Source of the DNA: Dipteris shenzhenensis
Lineage: Eukaryota > Polypodiophyta > Polypodiopsida > Gleicheniales
Reading direction: 5' to 3' (one strand)
Assembly: GCA_047967505.1 (NCBI GenBank)
Contig: CM106539.1
Length of the DNA: 64,000 bases
Part shown: positions 30,357 through 40,743 of the stretch, in pieces
How positions within the stretch are numbered: the stretch's first letter is position 1
How the letters are laid out: the number at the start of each line of letters is the position of its first letter
Notes under the pieces: model-generated
Databases searched by the model: none
What the model was told of the DNA's origin: nothing
The model's input: the letters and a program-made list of their open reading frames with translations, nothing else
Program-made: the position numbers and the translations under genes

Positions 30357-32021
30357 TTGACAATGCCCAATCAGATACCTCCACCAAGGGCACTGCAAAC
30401 AGCTGGTCAACCAGACATAGCCTCACTTGAAGTCATTTCTACACCTTCTACACCAACAACATCATCAAGACAGTCCCAAGGAGGAGCAGGTCAAGCAGAA
30501 CATGAGTTTACAGCTCCTGCTGTAGTAGATGGAATGAAAGCATGGCCTAAAATGAATGTTGCCAATGTGCATCGCTATACCAAAATCTTTTCTGAAGTGG
30601 ATACAAATAAAATCAATGGTAAAATCCGTGCTTTTCCCAAATTTATTTGTCTTGTGACTATGGTACTTTCATGCTTTATTGATAAGACTAGCATACAATT
30701 TAATTTGATTACAGATACATCAGATGATAGCATGGATAGTCTTGACTATCCACAAGATGAAGAAGCCCTATCACAAAATTTTGAAGAAATGGCTTGGGAG
30801 CCATCTGATGAAGACGAAAAAGTGTGTTCGGATCCCATGCTCCCCACGTCCCCTACTAAGTTAAATTTCTCCAAGGTGTACCCTGTAGGGTTTGTAGATG
30901 GCTCTTCTTTTGTTGCAATACCTTCAGATCTGAAAGTAGATGATAACAGCCCGTCTAAGATTCTAAGTATGAAGCCAAAGATACTTGATATAGCAGTCAG
31001 CTCTACAGTCAAATTAAGGATTCGCTGCAAGGATGGATCTACAATCAAAACGTCCTACGCAACAGGGTTTTCAGCATCGCCCACTTTAATTGTGTCAGCA
31101 AGGCATGTTGTTGACAAGGAAGGCGAGATTGAAATCAAGGTATGCAGAGGAATGGTAGTAATGTCTAGCTTTTTTGATACACATGCGGGTTTTGAGGGCC
31201 TTGATCCAAGCTTCACAGAAAAATCAAGATCAAAAGAGAGAGACACTCATGGGCTTTTTCTAAATGGATCAGATCTTTGCTTCTTCAAGATAGAGAAGAA
31301 TATGCCAAGCTTTTTACTGCCATGTTCTCCAACATTCATTACAAATAAGCAAGTTGTTGCTATCTCATTCCCCGCAATCAATAACTTTCTAGAAAATGCT
31401 AGAAAAGAGCTAGTGGAGGGAACCAGTGAAAGCAATGCAATTTGGAAGCAATACACACCTACCATACAGGGAGTGTACAACAATTTGCTTGCCAAACATG
31501 CAGCAAATAATCAGATGAGATTAACGAAAGCAAAAAGAGTGCTTTCAATCACTGATACAATGGAGAGAGAGGTTAAGAGAGAGCTCTATTTAGAGTTTAA
31601 GAAGACATTTGCGGCCACCAACACAGGTAATGTGGCATGTAGTATGGGTCCGATACTTTGCTTTAATAGCAGGTATTTAGGGACTTCTTGCTCAACATTA
31701 GCTGCAAGTTCAGGAGCCCCTATTATCCTCTTATCTCTTCCTAATCATTTTGTGGGTGTCCAAAAAGGGGGTTGTGTTGGAAGAGACATGAATGTGGTTA
31801 CTTCTTCAGATAATATTAACTTTGTGAAGATGTATGTAACTACTGTACTGCCAACTTTACCCCTGCCAGATGATAGTTTTTGGTCGAACGGAAGTTGGGA
31901 TGGTTTTCGAAATTGGCTTGAATTACACCAATCCCAGATTCCACAATCATCTGTATGGATCATGACCAAGGCTCCTAAAGAAAGAAGGTCATCCAAAAGA
32001 AAAGCTCTCTGGCCACCATAG
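30357..32021 (+). CDS. Trypsin-like serine peptidase with EH-derived N-terminus, right arm
   Basis: An open frame of 554 codons, nearly identical to the left-arm gene from its residue 25 onward: AWPKM...RYTKIF near the N-terminus, then the peptidase with His in LIVSARHVV, Asp in GSDLCFFKI and Ser in ASSGAPII. The Gly two residues before the Ser, which shapes the oxyanion hole in trypsin-like enzymes, is Ala here (ASSG instead of GSSG). This copy may therefore be the less active one. It starts just after a stop that cuts it off from the GGDVF segment, and the same putative intron is retained. Expression is unknown. Confidence 0.68.
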   Translation: MTMPNQIPPPRALQTAGQPDIASLEVISTPSTPTTSSRQSQGGAGQAEHEFTAPAVVDGMKAWPKMNVANVHRYTKIFSEVDTNKINGKIRAFPKFICLVTMVLSCFIDKTSIQFNLITDTSDDSMDSLDYPQDEEALSQNFEEMAWEPSDEDEKVCSDPMLPTSPTKLNFSKVYPVGFVDGSSFVAIPSDLKVDDNSPSKILSMKPKILDIAVSSTVKLRIRCKDGSTIKTSYATGFSASPTLIVSARHVVDKEGEIEIKVCRGMVVMSSFFDTHAGFEGLDPSFTEKSRSKERDTHGLFLNGSDLCFFKIEKNMPSFLLPCSPTFITNKQVVAISFPAINNFLENARKELVEGTSESNAIWKQYTPTIQGVYNNLLAKHAANNQMRLTKAKRVLSITDTMEREVKRELYLEFKKTFAATNTGNVACSMGPILCFNSRYLGTSCSTLAASSGAPIILLSLPNHFVGVQKGGCVGRDMNVVTSSDNINFVKMYVTTVLPTLPLPDDSFWSNGSWDGFRNWLELHQSQIPQSSVWIMTKAPKERRSSKRKALWPP

Positions 32022-32886
32022 GTTTCACAAATGTGGAAACTCAGCTAGGTATAACCAGAGAAAGTAAACGTGAGTAATGGAGCTTTACTTTGATAGGTCT
32101 GCAGACTGCTACAGGACTTCATGACAGGTTTGTAGCAACATCCAGGTTTAATACAAGTCCTACTCGGACCAGTTTCCATCGTCCTATGTTAATGTGAAGA
32201 ATACATAACATTTTGTTTAGGCAAGACAGGAAGGATATAGTCCACATGCTGGTCAAGCTCCAGCAATATCCAGTTTTGATATGTTAATGTGAAGAATACA
32301 TAACATTTTGTTTAGGCAAGATAGGAAGGATATAGTCCACATGCTGGTCAAGCTCCAGCAATATCCAGTTTTGATACAAGTGCGAATGGGATGAGTTTCT
32401 GATGCTTATGTTGAAGTACACAGTACACAACATTTTTGTGCAAGAATTACAGGAAGAATAACACCTCATGCAAGGTCAAGCTTTGACTGCTCAATGGCCT
32501 AGCTTAAACAGTACCCAAAGTTTTGTACATGCAATACATGAAGAATAAGAACTGTAGTTTAAGTTTCATGCATAGCCTTTGTGAGGAGTTACTGCTTTAT
32601 TTGATGCTAGTATGGAAACGCTTCATGCTGATTATGTTCTCTCTTACTTCTTTTGGTGATAGTATACAGATAGAGATAAAGTGATCATTAACTAGATTTG
32701 ATTATTAAGTTCAATGCTACACGGGGATGGTGAAAATTTAGTAGATAGACAAAAGTTAAGAACAAGGTGTGTCAATTGCTGGGGTGCTCATTAGCATTGG
32801 CATGGACAATAAGTTTTGCTCTGTTTTTTCTGAATAAGTCAGTGTGTGTTCGCGTGCATAATTGGGCATAATGGGGCATGTGGCTT
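32022..32886. repeat. Right-arm mirror of gene 3' flank, with the 94-bp tandem duplication
   Basis: Mirrors 26318-27180. The tandem duplication lies at about 32187-32374. No coding sequence recognised. Confidence 0.85.
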
Positions 32887-33020
32887 ATCTCCACCTGTTC
32901 ACTGCTGGGACTGCTGTGTGACCTCACCTTTGTGCGAGCCAATCTTGTGGCGACCTAGTAGTTGGGTACTGCAGACAAGCTAACCAGGCCGTCACTATCT
33001 GTGACAGAAGACCCTGTGAT

Positions 33021-33210
33021 GCCCAGCTCATGTACTGCTTTAATGGGCGAACAACCCAACCGTTGGGACATACTACCCCCAGGTAGCGAAGAGCCGAAGC
33101 GAGGTGCCAAACCTTTTGTCGATGTAAGCTGATCAACCTGTTATCCCTGAGTTACCTTTATGCGTTGAGCAACAACCCTTCCACTTGTAGTCGTTGGATC
33201 ACTAAGTTAT
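33021..33210 (-). rRNA. Fragment of plastid-like 23S rRNA gene, right arm
   Basis: Reverse-complement counterpart of 25520-25706, with the same landmarks (GGGATAACAGGTTGATC and GGTTTGGCACCTCG on the minus strand) and a few private substitutions. It shows the rRNA piece was present before the inverted duplication. Confidence 0.88.
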
Positions 33211-33735
33211 GGTATGGAGTATTGCACGGGCAGCTGATCATACTGTTTGAGCACCTCTTGCTGTGGATGCACACCTACCCCCTTCCCGTTGCAATGTGTC
33301 CAGGAGCCCTGAAGAGAGATCTTCAAACTCAGTGGTCTCTTTGTCATCTGTTATCGTGCCCCTCCATCTGTCGTGCAGCCATGCACTGTCATCTGACATT
33401 GCCACCCATGGCACAAGGCCACACATGCTGTTGCATGGAAGCGCCCATCCAAGTGAATGCTGTCAAAGTTGGCAACGCAGAAGCACACACACGCACGCAG
33501 GTAGTGAGAGAGTGAAACGCAGAGAGTTAATGCAGGAGGAAGAGAGAGAAAAGTGACGACTAAAGCTTGACGATTTAGCAATTAATATATTGATTTACAA
33601 AGGTGGTGATGGACTTGTTAAATAGGTCTCCTTGTAGATGGCCGACCCACACAAGTTAGAAGACATAAATTAATTAAATTAAAACTCCTCTAATTAAGCA
33701 GTGGTTCCCACATGAGATACCTAACATTAATACCC
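33211..33735 (-). mobile_element. Probable LTR and adjoining sequence, right arm
   Basis: Mirror of 25003-25519; on the minus strand the LTR starts TGTTAGGTATCTCATG near 33727. Small indels against the left arm lie around 33415. Confidence 0.5.
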
Positions 33736-34189
33736 TCTCTGTAGCTCATAGTGGATATCGATAAGAAAACCAAGTCGATGCAGATGCAACCATGGACACC
33801 TCAGTACCGGCCGGATACCAAATACACCTCGGTAAAAGCATCAAACAACTTGTCTCTTCAAGTAATGTCATCCTGAGCTTCAGCCGCCATAATAGAATAA
33901 CGAACTGCAGACAACTCCACGTCCACGATCCCCCTTTCGTTGAACTGAGAACACATCCCGTCCAAGAATCCTTTGAACTGTCAACACATGATGCCCAAAA
34001 TCTTCCAACAATGAACTAGGAACACATCTCGTTCATAGTCTGCTACCAATGAACTGTGAACACATCACGTTCATAGAAAATCAAGCTTGGTCCTTGCCAG
34101 ATGCATGTGCTTTGAATGCCGACACACGGATCCAATGCACCTGTTTGGGAGCTCTGCTATGCCCCCTTTCTCTCGCTCACCTGCCTCTC

Positions 34190-35104
34190 TCTGGCTGAAA
34201 CAAGTGAGGGGAAACCTCCTTATAACTAGAAAGCCATCAGCCGAGCCGTGGTGTTCCACCACCTTGGCTGAATCATCGGAACCGCTGTCGTCACGATCTT
34301 GATTCTTCTTGGAAGTGTCTTTGCTCTCCTTTGACTTCTTCTTGTCAATGGATTTGCAATCCCTTGACAGATGTCCTCACTTTCCACATTTGTAGCAACA
34401 ACCCTTTCCTTTCTTTGTTACCTGGGAAGTATGTGCCGCCTCACCTGTGTTGGAAACACGGACACGCACTTTACCCTTTGCAATTAAGATTGTCTCCTCC
34501 TCGATCAGAACGGAGCTAAGGTCCTCAAATTCTTTGTGACCTGGAGCCTTAATGACTGGGAGATACTATCATAATCTTTTGGTAACTTCACAAGAACCAA
34601 TGCTGCCAGCTGAGTTCCTGATAAGGCACTATTCATAGCCAATAATTGATCATGGATAACTTTAATTCTCATGAGAAAAGACTGCATGGAAGAGCCAGGT
34701 GGAAAAGTCAAACCAAAAAGCTGGCCAAGCAATGTGACTACCTGCATGGTGGAATCCCGATCAAAGTAATCCACCAGAGCATTCAAGGCTGCATGTGCCG
34801 TCTTTATGTTATTGATGATTGGAGAGACTTCCTTCGTCAGTGACTGAGCAATCGCAGACAGGGCCTTGAAGTTTTGAATATCCCAATCAACAACTGACTT
34901 GAGAAATTCATCTTCCATAAACTGAGTCCACCAATTCCTGCTGCTGTTTGCCGGTCGCTCGGGTTTCGACTCTGTCCCATCCACGATTTCCCACAATCCT
35001 TTCCTTTGGAACCATAGTGTCATCGTCAATCTCCAATGCGCAAAGTTCGATCCGTCGGCAAGCTTGTCATCCTTACTCAGGGAAGGTGGAGCCATAACTG
35101 CCAA
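34190..35104 (-). pseudogene. Copia-type gag, right arm
   Basis: Same gag as at 23583-24503. The frame opens with MAVMAPPSLSKDDKLADGS and is intact for 199 codons. A 10-bp deletion (left arm CAAGTTGGAA) near 34535 then shifts it. The zinc-knuckle codons lie at about 34355-34400 in another frame and carry the same TGA as the left copy. Confidence 0.82.
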
Positions 35105-35319
35105 CTGCCCAAGTAATTAAAGTTGCCTTTCGGAATGAACTGAGCCGCAAATCTTCTCGTCCTCCTTTGCCGGAAAGCCGAAAATGCTAATGTTCTCCTT
35201 CTTCAAAGCTGAAAGAAAACGCTGCTGTCCTCTGCCTCTGAAGCTGAAAACACTGGTGGTCTTTTGATCTCCCTGAAGTTGAAAACGTTGATGATCTTCC
35301 GCTCTTGCAAAGCTGAAAA

Positions 35320-35601
35320 CCCTAAACCCTAAAACCTAAAACCCTAAACCCTAAAACCTAAACGCTAAACCCTAAACCTAACCCTAACCCCTACCCCTAA
35401 CCTCTAACCTAGCTCTAACCCTAAACCCTAAACCCTAAATCCTAAACCCTAATCCTAACCCTAAACCCTAAACCCTAAGCCCTAAGCCCTAAGTCCTAAA
35501 CCCTAAGCCCTAGACCCTAGACCCTAAACCCTAACCCCTAGACCCTAACCCCTAAACCCTAAGCCCTAAACCCTAAGCCCTAAGCCCTAAACCCTAAACC
35601 C
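35320..35601 (-). repeat. Interstitial telomere array (CCCTAAA)n
   Basis: About 280 bp of CCCTAAA with variants (CCCTAAG, CCCTAGA, CCCTAAC), opposite in orientation to the central array. It begins exactly where the right arm ends and stops where the pararetrovirus fragment begins. Confidence 0.96.
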
Positions 35602-36400
35602 AAGGTGCTCCTTCACGGGAGAGCATGTCTGGGAGCACATTTGAGGAGCTTTTTTTCCATTCTACTTTGAAATCATACATGGTAAAGAATTCCTGCCAGC
35701 GAGCTAAGCGTCCCCTACCAATCTGTTTATCAATTCGACGGGTACAGAACGTCTTGAAGTTCTAGTTGTCTGTGCGGATGAGGAATTCTTTATTTAAGAT
35801 AAAGAAGTCTAGCTTTTGAATTGCCCTTTTGACTGCTAGAATTTCTTTCTCAATTGAATGGTAATTGAGCTCAGCGCCTTGAAAAGTTCATGACCGGTAG
35901 GCACATACAACTTCTTCAGTGGGTGTCTTTTCAAGTAAGTCTGCTCCCCAGGAATTGTCAGATGCATCTATTTCAATTACCAACTGTCTTGTGGCTGATG
36001 GAATGGTGAGAGATGGTAATTGTTAAACCTTTTCTTTGATGTGTTGCACTGCTTCTGTTTGGGGTGGTCCCCATGTCGGGCCATCTTTTCTGAGATAGAG
36101 TTGGAGAAGATGTCGATCTCGGGCCAACTGTTTATAAAAAGGGGATATGTAATTGAGACATCCCACGAACCTTTGGAGTTGAGTTCGATCCCTGATTTCA
36201 TCTGGAAATGCAAAAAGGGCCTTCAAGACATGTTGCTGCATTTGAATATTACCCTTGTGGATGTGGACTCCTAAGAACTCAATCGTTTCTTGGCCAAGGG
36301 TGATTTTTTTGGCAGAAAGGGCCAACCCTTTGGATTTGATGAGATCATACACAATTTGGAGATGGCGGAGATGTGAATGGACATCCTTGCTTGCTCGCAA
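35602..36400 (-). pseudogene. Endogenous pararetrovirus (Caulimoviridae-like) RT-RNase H fragment
   Basis: The minus-strand frame at 36023-36400 covers the C-terminal half of a reverse transcriptase: FLGVHIHKGNIQM, then QLQRFVGCLNYISPFYKQLA. The region 35602-36020 continues into RNase H (IEIDASDNSWGADLL, ELNYHSIEKEILA, GRLARWQEFFTMYDFKVE). Residue pattern and spacing fit Caulimoviridae better than Ty3/gypsy, although the two share this domain. At least three in-frame stops interrupt it. The catalytic YxDD box, protease and all other viral genes are absent, so this is an inert fossil. Telomere repeats abut both ends. Confidence 0.78.
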
Positions 36401-36405
36401 ACCAG

Positions 36406-36570
36406 TTTAGGGTTTAGGGTTTAGGGTTTAGGGTTTAGGGCTTAGGGTCTAGGGTCTAGGGGTTAGGGTTTAGGGTTTAGGGTTTAGGGTTTTTTAGGGT
36501 TTAGGGTTTTTAAGGGTTTTTTAGGGTTTTTAGGGAGTTTAGGGTTTTTAGGGTTTAGGGTTTAGGGTTT
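36406..36570 (+). repeat. Interstitial telomere array (TTTAGGG)n
   Basis: About 165 bp; the last third has T-rich variants (TTTTTAGGG, TTTTTAAGGG). It starts inside the junction GCAAACCAGTTTAGGG at 36397-36412. Confidence 0.95.
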
Positions 36571-37127
36571 GAAAAAAATCTAACAAATGATGTGTTTGCC
36601 TTGTTTTATAGGGGAGCCAACACAGAGACTCGTTCCTACACTTCGAGGGGACTTTTCGAGCTCCTCTTCTCCAAGTAAGATGATTCTCCCTTCTTCTTCA
36701 TCTATGTTATTATTTGCACTGGCCATTTGCTGGAGTGTAAGATCCCTTTTCTTCCACCTCTCTTACCATCCCTTCTCCATTCTTTTCGTCCTCTTATTTC
36801 CTCTTGTCCTCTCTTTTCCTCTCTTCTTATTTCCTCTCATTCCTCTCTTATTTCCTCTCTTTCCTCTCATCCTCTCTTATTTCCTAATCAGTTATGTCTT
36901 TCCTCTCTTTCCTTACTTCTACATCCTCTCTCCTCTCTTATCTAACACTTATTTCATTAATTTTGGACTTGCCGATGTACAAATTCATTTTTACGTATAC
37001 TTTTGGACTAGTTTTTGGATAAAATTAAAAAAAAACCTAATCTTCAAAGCACATATAAAAACATAAAAACAAGCATTTTTTAATATATTTTTAAAGAAGA
37101 TAAAACTCAAATTATAAAATTTAATGC
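36571..37127. other. Captured fragment: pyrimidine-rich tract and unassigned DNA
   Basis: It holds a strongly CT-rich stretch at about 36735-36950 (repeated TTTCCTCTC and TTCCTCTCTT). This produces a false 159-codon ORF of Ser, Leu and Phe. The rest is AT-rich. No gene recognised. Confidence 0.6.
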
Positions 37128-37490
37128 AACCTAGATAAGTTACAAGAAAAAATAAGATTCAGCAGTTGTAATTTCTCTTAATATTTAATGGTGTTAATAG
37201 ACACCTTCAAAAGTTACAAACTCTCTTGATATTCAATGGTGTTAATAGACACCTTCAAAAGTTACAGTATTAAGGAAACTCTCACCATATTTATAAAGGT
37301 GTTAACAAACACCAAAAGTTATAATAAGCCTGAGATAAGTTACACAAAAAAATAAGATTCAGCAATTGTAAACTCTCTTAATATTTATAATAGTGTTTAG
37401 GAAGCACTTTCAAAAGTTACAAGTGGAAGTAGCAAACTCTCAAAATTTTTATAAAGGTGTTTAAAAACACCAAAAGTTACAATAAACCTC
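37128..37490. repeat. Diverged tandem repeat with small hairpins
   Basis: A unit of about 200 bp is present twice (from about 37128 and 37329), each with AATAAGATTCAGCA. Within it a shorter motif recurs about five times, each holding a small inverted repeat of the type GGTGTT-loop-ACACC (37189, 37242, 37297) or GGTGTTTAAAAACACC (37457), followed by AAAAGTTACA. Confidence 0.8.
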
Positions 37491-37943
37491 TCACTGGAAG
37501 GCAAATATATTTTCTCTCTCTATCCTAAATCCAACCCATTCAAGAGTAGAGCTCATCTCATCCTCATCGATGTAGTTAAAATTATAGAAGAGAAGTAAGG
37601 ATTGATGAATTTTCTCCTTCATAACACTTTGTTTAATCCGAATGGCTTGCGCTTCCTGGGGTGAAAATCTTCCATAACGAGCCACACACGAAGATATCTC
37701 ACTTTGAAATTCTGTCAGCTCTCCCCTATATGACTGCAATTTATCTATTTTACTAGTAACCATACTTATTTTTCTTTTCTCCTCCTTTAAGTCCTTCTGA
37801 CAAGCAAAGTCATCATTCTTGTACTGGGTTAATCGAGTTGGATTTCGCTTTCTCTCCTCCCTCTTTCCTTGGTTCTCGTTAATCCATAGTTTGGTGCTAC
37901 CAATGGCTTCCTCGATGCAATCAATTACTTCAAAAAGATCCAT
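37491..37943 (-). CDS. Hypothetical helical protein, 150 aa
   Basis: The ORF from MDLFEVIDCIEEAIGSTKLW to ENIFAFQ is not recognised. It is charged and rich in Lys, Glu, Gln and Ile. Residues about 50-85 (KDLKEEKRKISMVTSKIDKL) look like a coiled coil. It has no signal peptide or membrane segment. The upstream side (37944-37990) has a short direct repeat, GGAAGGTAAC, and then telomere repeats begin. It may be an exon of a larger host gene on a captured fragment, or a chance ORF. Confidence 0.4.
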   Translation of the reverse strand: MDLFEVIDCIEEAIGSTKLWINENQGKREERKRNPTRLTQYKNDDFACQKDLKEEKRKISMVTSKIDKLQSYRGELTEFQSEISSCVARYGRFSPQEAQAIRIKQSVMKEKIHQSLLLFYNFNYIDEDEMSSTLEWVGFRIERENIFAFQ

Positions 37944-37992
37944 GGAAACGAGAGGAGGAAGGTAACGAGAGCAAGGAAGGTAACTAGAGCAA

Positions 37993-39223
37993 GGGTTTAG
38001 GGTTTAGGGTTTAGGCTTTAGGGTCTAGGGTTTAGGATTTAGGATCTAGGGTCTAGGGTTTAGGGTTTAGGGTCTAGGGATTAGGGTTTAGGGTTACGGT
38101 CTAAGGTCAGGGTTTAGGGTCTAGGGTTTAGGGTTTAGGGTGTAGGGTTTTAGAGTTTAGGGTTTAGGGTTTAGGGTTTAGGACTTAGGGCTTAGGGCTT
38201 AGGGTTTAGGGGTTAGGGGTTAGGGCTTAGGGCTTAGGATCTGGGGACTGGGGTTTAAGGTTTAGGGGTTAGGGGTTAGGGTTTAGGGTTTAGGGATAAG
38301 GGGTTTAGGGTTTAGGGGTTAGGGATTAGGGGTTTGGGGTTTAGGGTTTAGGGTTTGGGATTAAGGGTTTAGGGTTAGGGTCTAAGGTCTAGGGTTTAGG
38401 GTTTAGGGTTAGGGTCTAGGGTCTAAGGTTTAGGGTTTAAGTTTAGGGTTTAGGGTTTAGGATTAGGGTTTAGGGTTTAGGGTTTTAGGGTTTTAAGGTT
38501 TAGGATTTTAGGGTTTTAGGATTTAGGGTTGAGGGTTTAGGGTTAAGGGTTTAGGGTTTAGGGTTGAGGGTTTAGGGTTTAGGGTTGAGGGTTTAGGTGA
38601 GGGTTTAGGGTTTAGGGTTTAGGGTTAGGGGTTAGGGTTACGGTTTAGGGTTTAGGGTTTAGGGTTTAGCATTAGCGTCTAGGGTCTAGGGTTCAAGGCT
38701 TAGGGCTCAGGGTTCCAGGTTTAGGTTCAGGTTTAGGTTCAGGTTCAGGTTCAAGGTTCAGGGTTCAGGGTTCAGGGGTCAGGGGTTTAGGGTTTGGGGT
38801 TTAGGGTCTAGGGTTTAGGGTTAAGGGTTAAGGGTTTAGGGTTAGGGTCTAGGGTTTAGGGTTAGGGTTTAAGGTCTAAGGTTTAGGATTTAGGGTTAGG
38901 GTTAGGGTTAGGGTTTAGGGTTTAGGATTTAGGTTTAGGGTTTAGGATTAGGGGTTAGGGGTTAGGATTAGGGTTTAGGGTTTAGGGTTTAGGATTCTAG
39001 GGTTTTAGGGTTTAGGGTTTAGGGTTTAGGGTTAGGGTTTAGGGATTAAGGTTTAGGGTTTAGGGTTTAGGATTTTAGGATTTTAGGATTTTAAGGTTTA
39101 GGGATTAAGGTTTAGGGTTTTTAAGGGTTTAGGGTTTAGGGTTTAGGAGGGTTTAGGGTTTAAGGTTTAGGAGTTTAGGGTTTTAGGTTTTAGGGTTTTG
39201 GGTTTTGGGTTTAGGGTTTAGGG
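37993..39223 (+). repeat. Interstitial telomere array (TTTAGGG)n, about 1.2 kb
   Basis: Longest G-strand array in the window, with many variants (TCTAGGG, GTTAGGG, TTGAGGG, and a TTCAGGG block at 38700-38780). It ends at GGGTTTAGGGTTTAGGG, directly facing CCCTAAA repeats. Confidence 0.97.
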
Positions 39224-39224
39224 A

Positions 39225-40743
39225 CCCTAAAAACCGAAGCCATGAACCCTTAACCTCGAAACACTAAACCCTAAAAACCATGAACCCTAAACCCCAAGCC
39301 GTGAGCCCTAAACCCTTAAACACTAAACCCTAAAAACATTGAACCCTAATTCCTAAAACCTAAACCCTTGACCCTAAGGCCTAAACCCTAAACCCTAAAT
39401 AGAAAACCCTAAAAACAATGAACCCTAAACCCTAAGCCGAAACTCTAAACCACGAAACCTAAACTCTAAACCCTAAACTCCTAAAATCCTAAAATCCTAA
39501 ACCCTAAACCCTAAACCCTAAGCCGTCAACCCTAAATTAAAACCTAAACTCTAAACCCTAAACCCTAAGCCGTGAACCCTAAATCCTAACCTCAAGCCGT
39601 GAACCCTAAACGTCGAAACACTAAACCCTAAAAACATTGAACCCTAATTCCTAAAACCTAAACCCTAGATGCTAAACCCTAAACCCTAAACCCGAAACAA
39701 TAAACCCTAAAAACAATGAACCCTAAACCCTAAGCCGAAACTCTAAACCCTAAATCCTAAACCCTAAACCCTAAGCCGTGAACCCTAAAACGCTAAACCC
39801 TAAACCCTAACCTTAAGCCGTGAACCCTAAACCTCGAAACACTAAACCCTAAAAACATTGAACCCTAATTCCTAAAACCTAAACCCTAGACCCTATACCC
39901 TAAACCCTAAACCCTAAAAACAATGAACCGTAAACCCTAAGCTGAAACTCTAAACCCCGAAACACTAAATCCTAAGAAAATTGAACCCTAAACCCTAAAA
40001 CCTAAACCCTAAACCCTAAACCCTCAGAAATCCTAAACCCTAAGCCGTGAACCCTAAACCCTTAGAAATCCTAAATCCTAAGCCATGAACCCTAAAATCC
40101 TAAACCCTAAACCCTCAGAAACCCAAAAAAGCAAAAAACCCTCAGAAACCCAAAAATCCCTAAACCCTAAACCCTCAAAAACCCAAAAAACCAAAAAACC
40201 CTCAGAAACCCAAGGAACCAAAAAACCCTCAGAAACCCAAGGAACCAAAAAACCCTCAGAAACCCAAAAACCAAAAAGCCCTCGGAAACACAAAAAACCC
40301 TCAGAAATCCAAAAAACCAAAAAACCCTTAGAAACCCAAAAAACCAAAAACCCTCAGAAACCCAAAAAACCCTCAGAAACCCAAAAAACCCTCAGAAACA
40401 CAAAAAACCATCAGAAACCCAAAAAACCAAAAAAACCCTCAGAAACCGAAAAAACCTAAAAACCCTCAGAAACCCAGAAAATCAAAAAACCCTCAAAAAA
40501 CCAAATAACCCCCAGAAACCCAAAAAACCAAATAACCCTCAGAAACACAAAAAACCCAAAACTCTAAGAAACCCAAAAAACCAAAAAACCCTCAGAAACC
40601 CAAAAAACCCTAAACCCTCAGAAACCCAAAAAACCAAAAAATAAAAAATCCTCAGATTCCAAAAAACCAAAAAACCCTAAACCCAAAAAAACAAAAAATC
40701 CTCAAAAACACAAAAAACCCTAAACCCTAAGATACCCAAAAAA
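39225..40743 (-). repeat. Interstitial telomere array (CCCTAAA)n grading into a derived satellite
   Basis: The first 850 bp are CCCTAAA with a higher-order pattern: a block around AAAAACATTGAACCCTAATT recurs at about 39332, 39630 and 39851. From about 40110 to 40740 the sequence changes to a 20-30 bp unit of the type CCCTCAGAAACCCAAAAAAC, still telomere-derived but highly modified. ORFs here (Asn-Pro-Lys and Ser-Glu-Thr-Gln repeats) are artefacts. Confidence 0.93.

Larger units (their letters stand above)
29906..35319 (-). repeat. Right arm of large inverted repeat
   Basis: Reverse complement of the left arm, starting GTGAACAAAGCATTGAG and ending in the gag-leader minisatellite (AAAGCTGAAAA), where CCCTAAA repeats begin. 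It lacks the 478-bp segment, 36 bp in the EH linker and 10 bp in gag. Substitutions are few. Confidence 0.95.

Noticed and set aside
23366-35319. Whole palindrome as a foldback transposon or MITE
   Set aside because: The arms contain unrelated modules (gag, LTR, rRNA, gene) and lack terminal motifs or a target duplication; telomere repeats at both inner and outer ends fit breakage and joining better.
36587-37066. 159-codon Leu/Phe/Ser-rich ORF resembling a membrane protein
   Set aside because: It is produced by a CT-rich low-complexity tract; the hydrophobicity follows from TTC/CTC/TCC codons.
40085-40459. Open frame rich in Asn-Pro-Lys-Pro-Ser-Glu-Thr-Gln repeats
   Set aside because: It is the translation of a telomere-derived satellite; frames on the other strand are equally repetitive, and no start context or homologue is evident.
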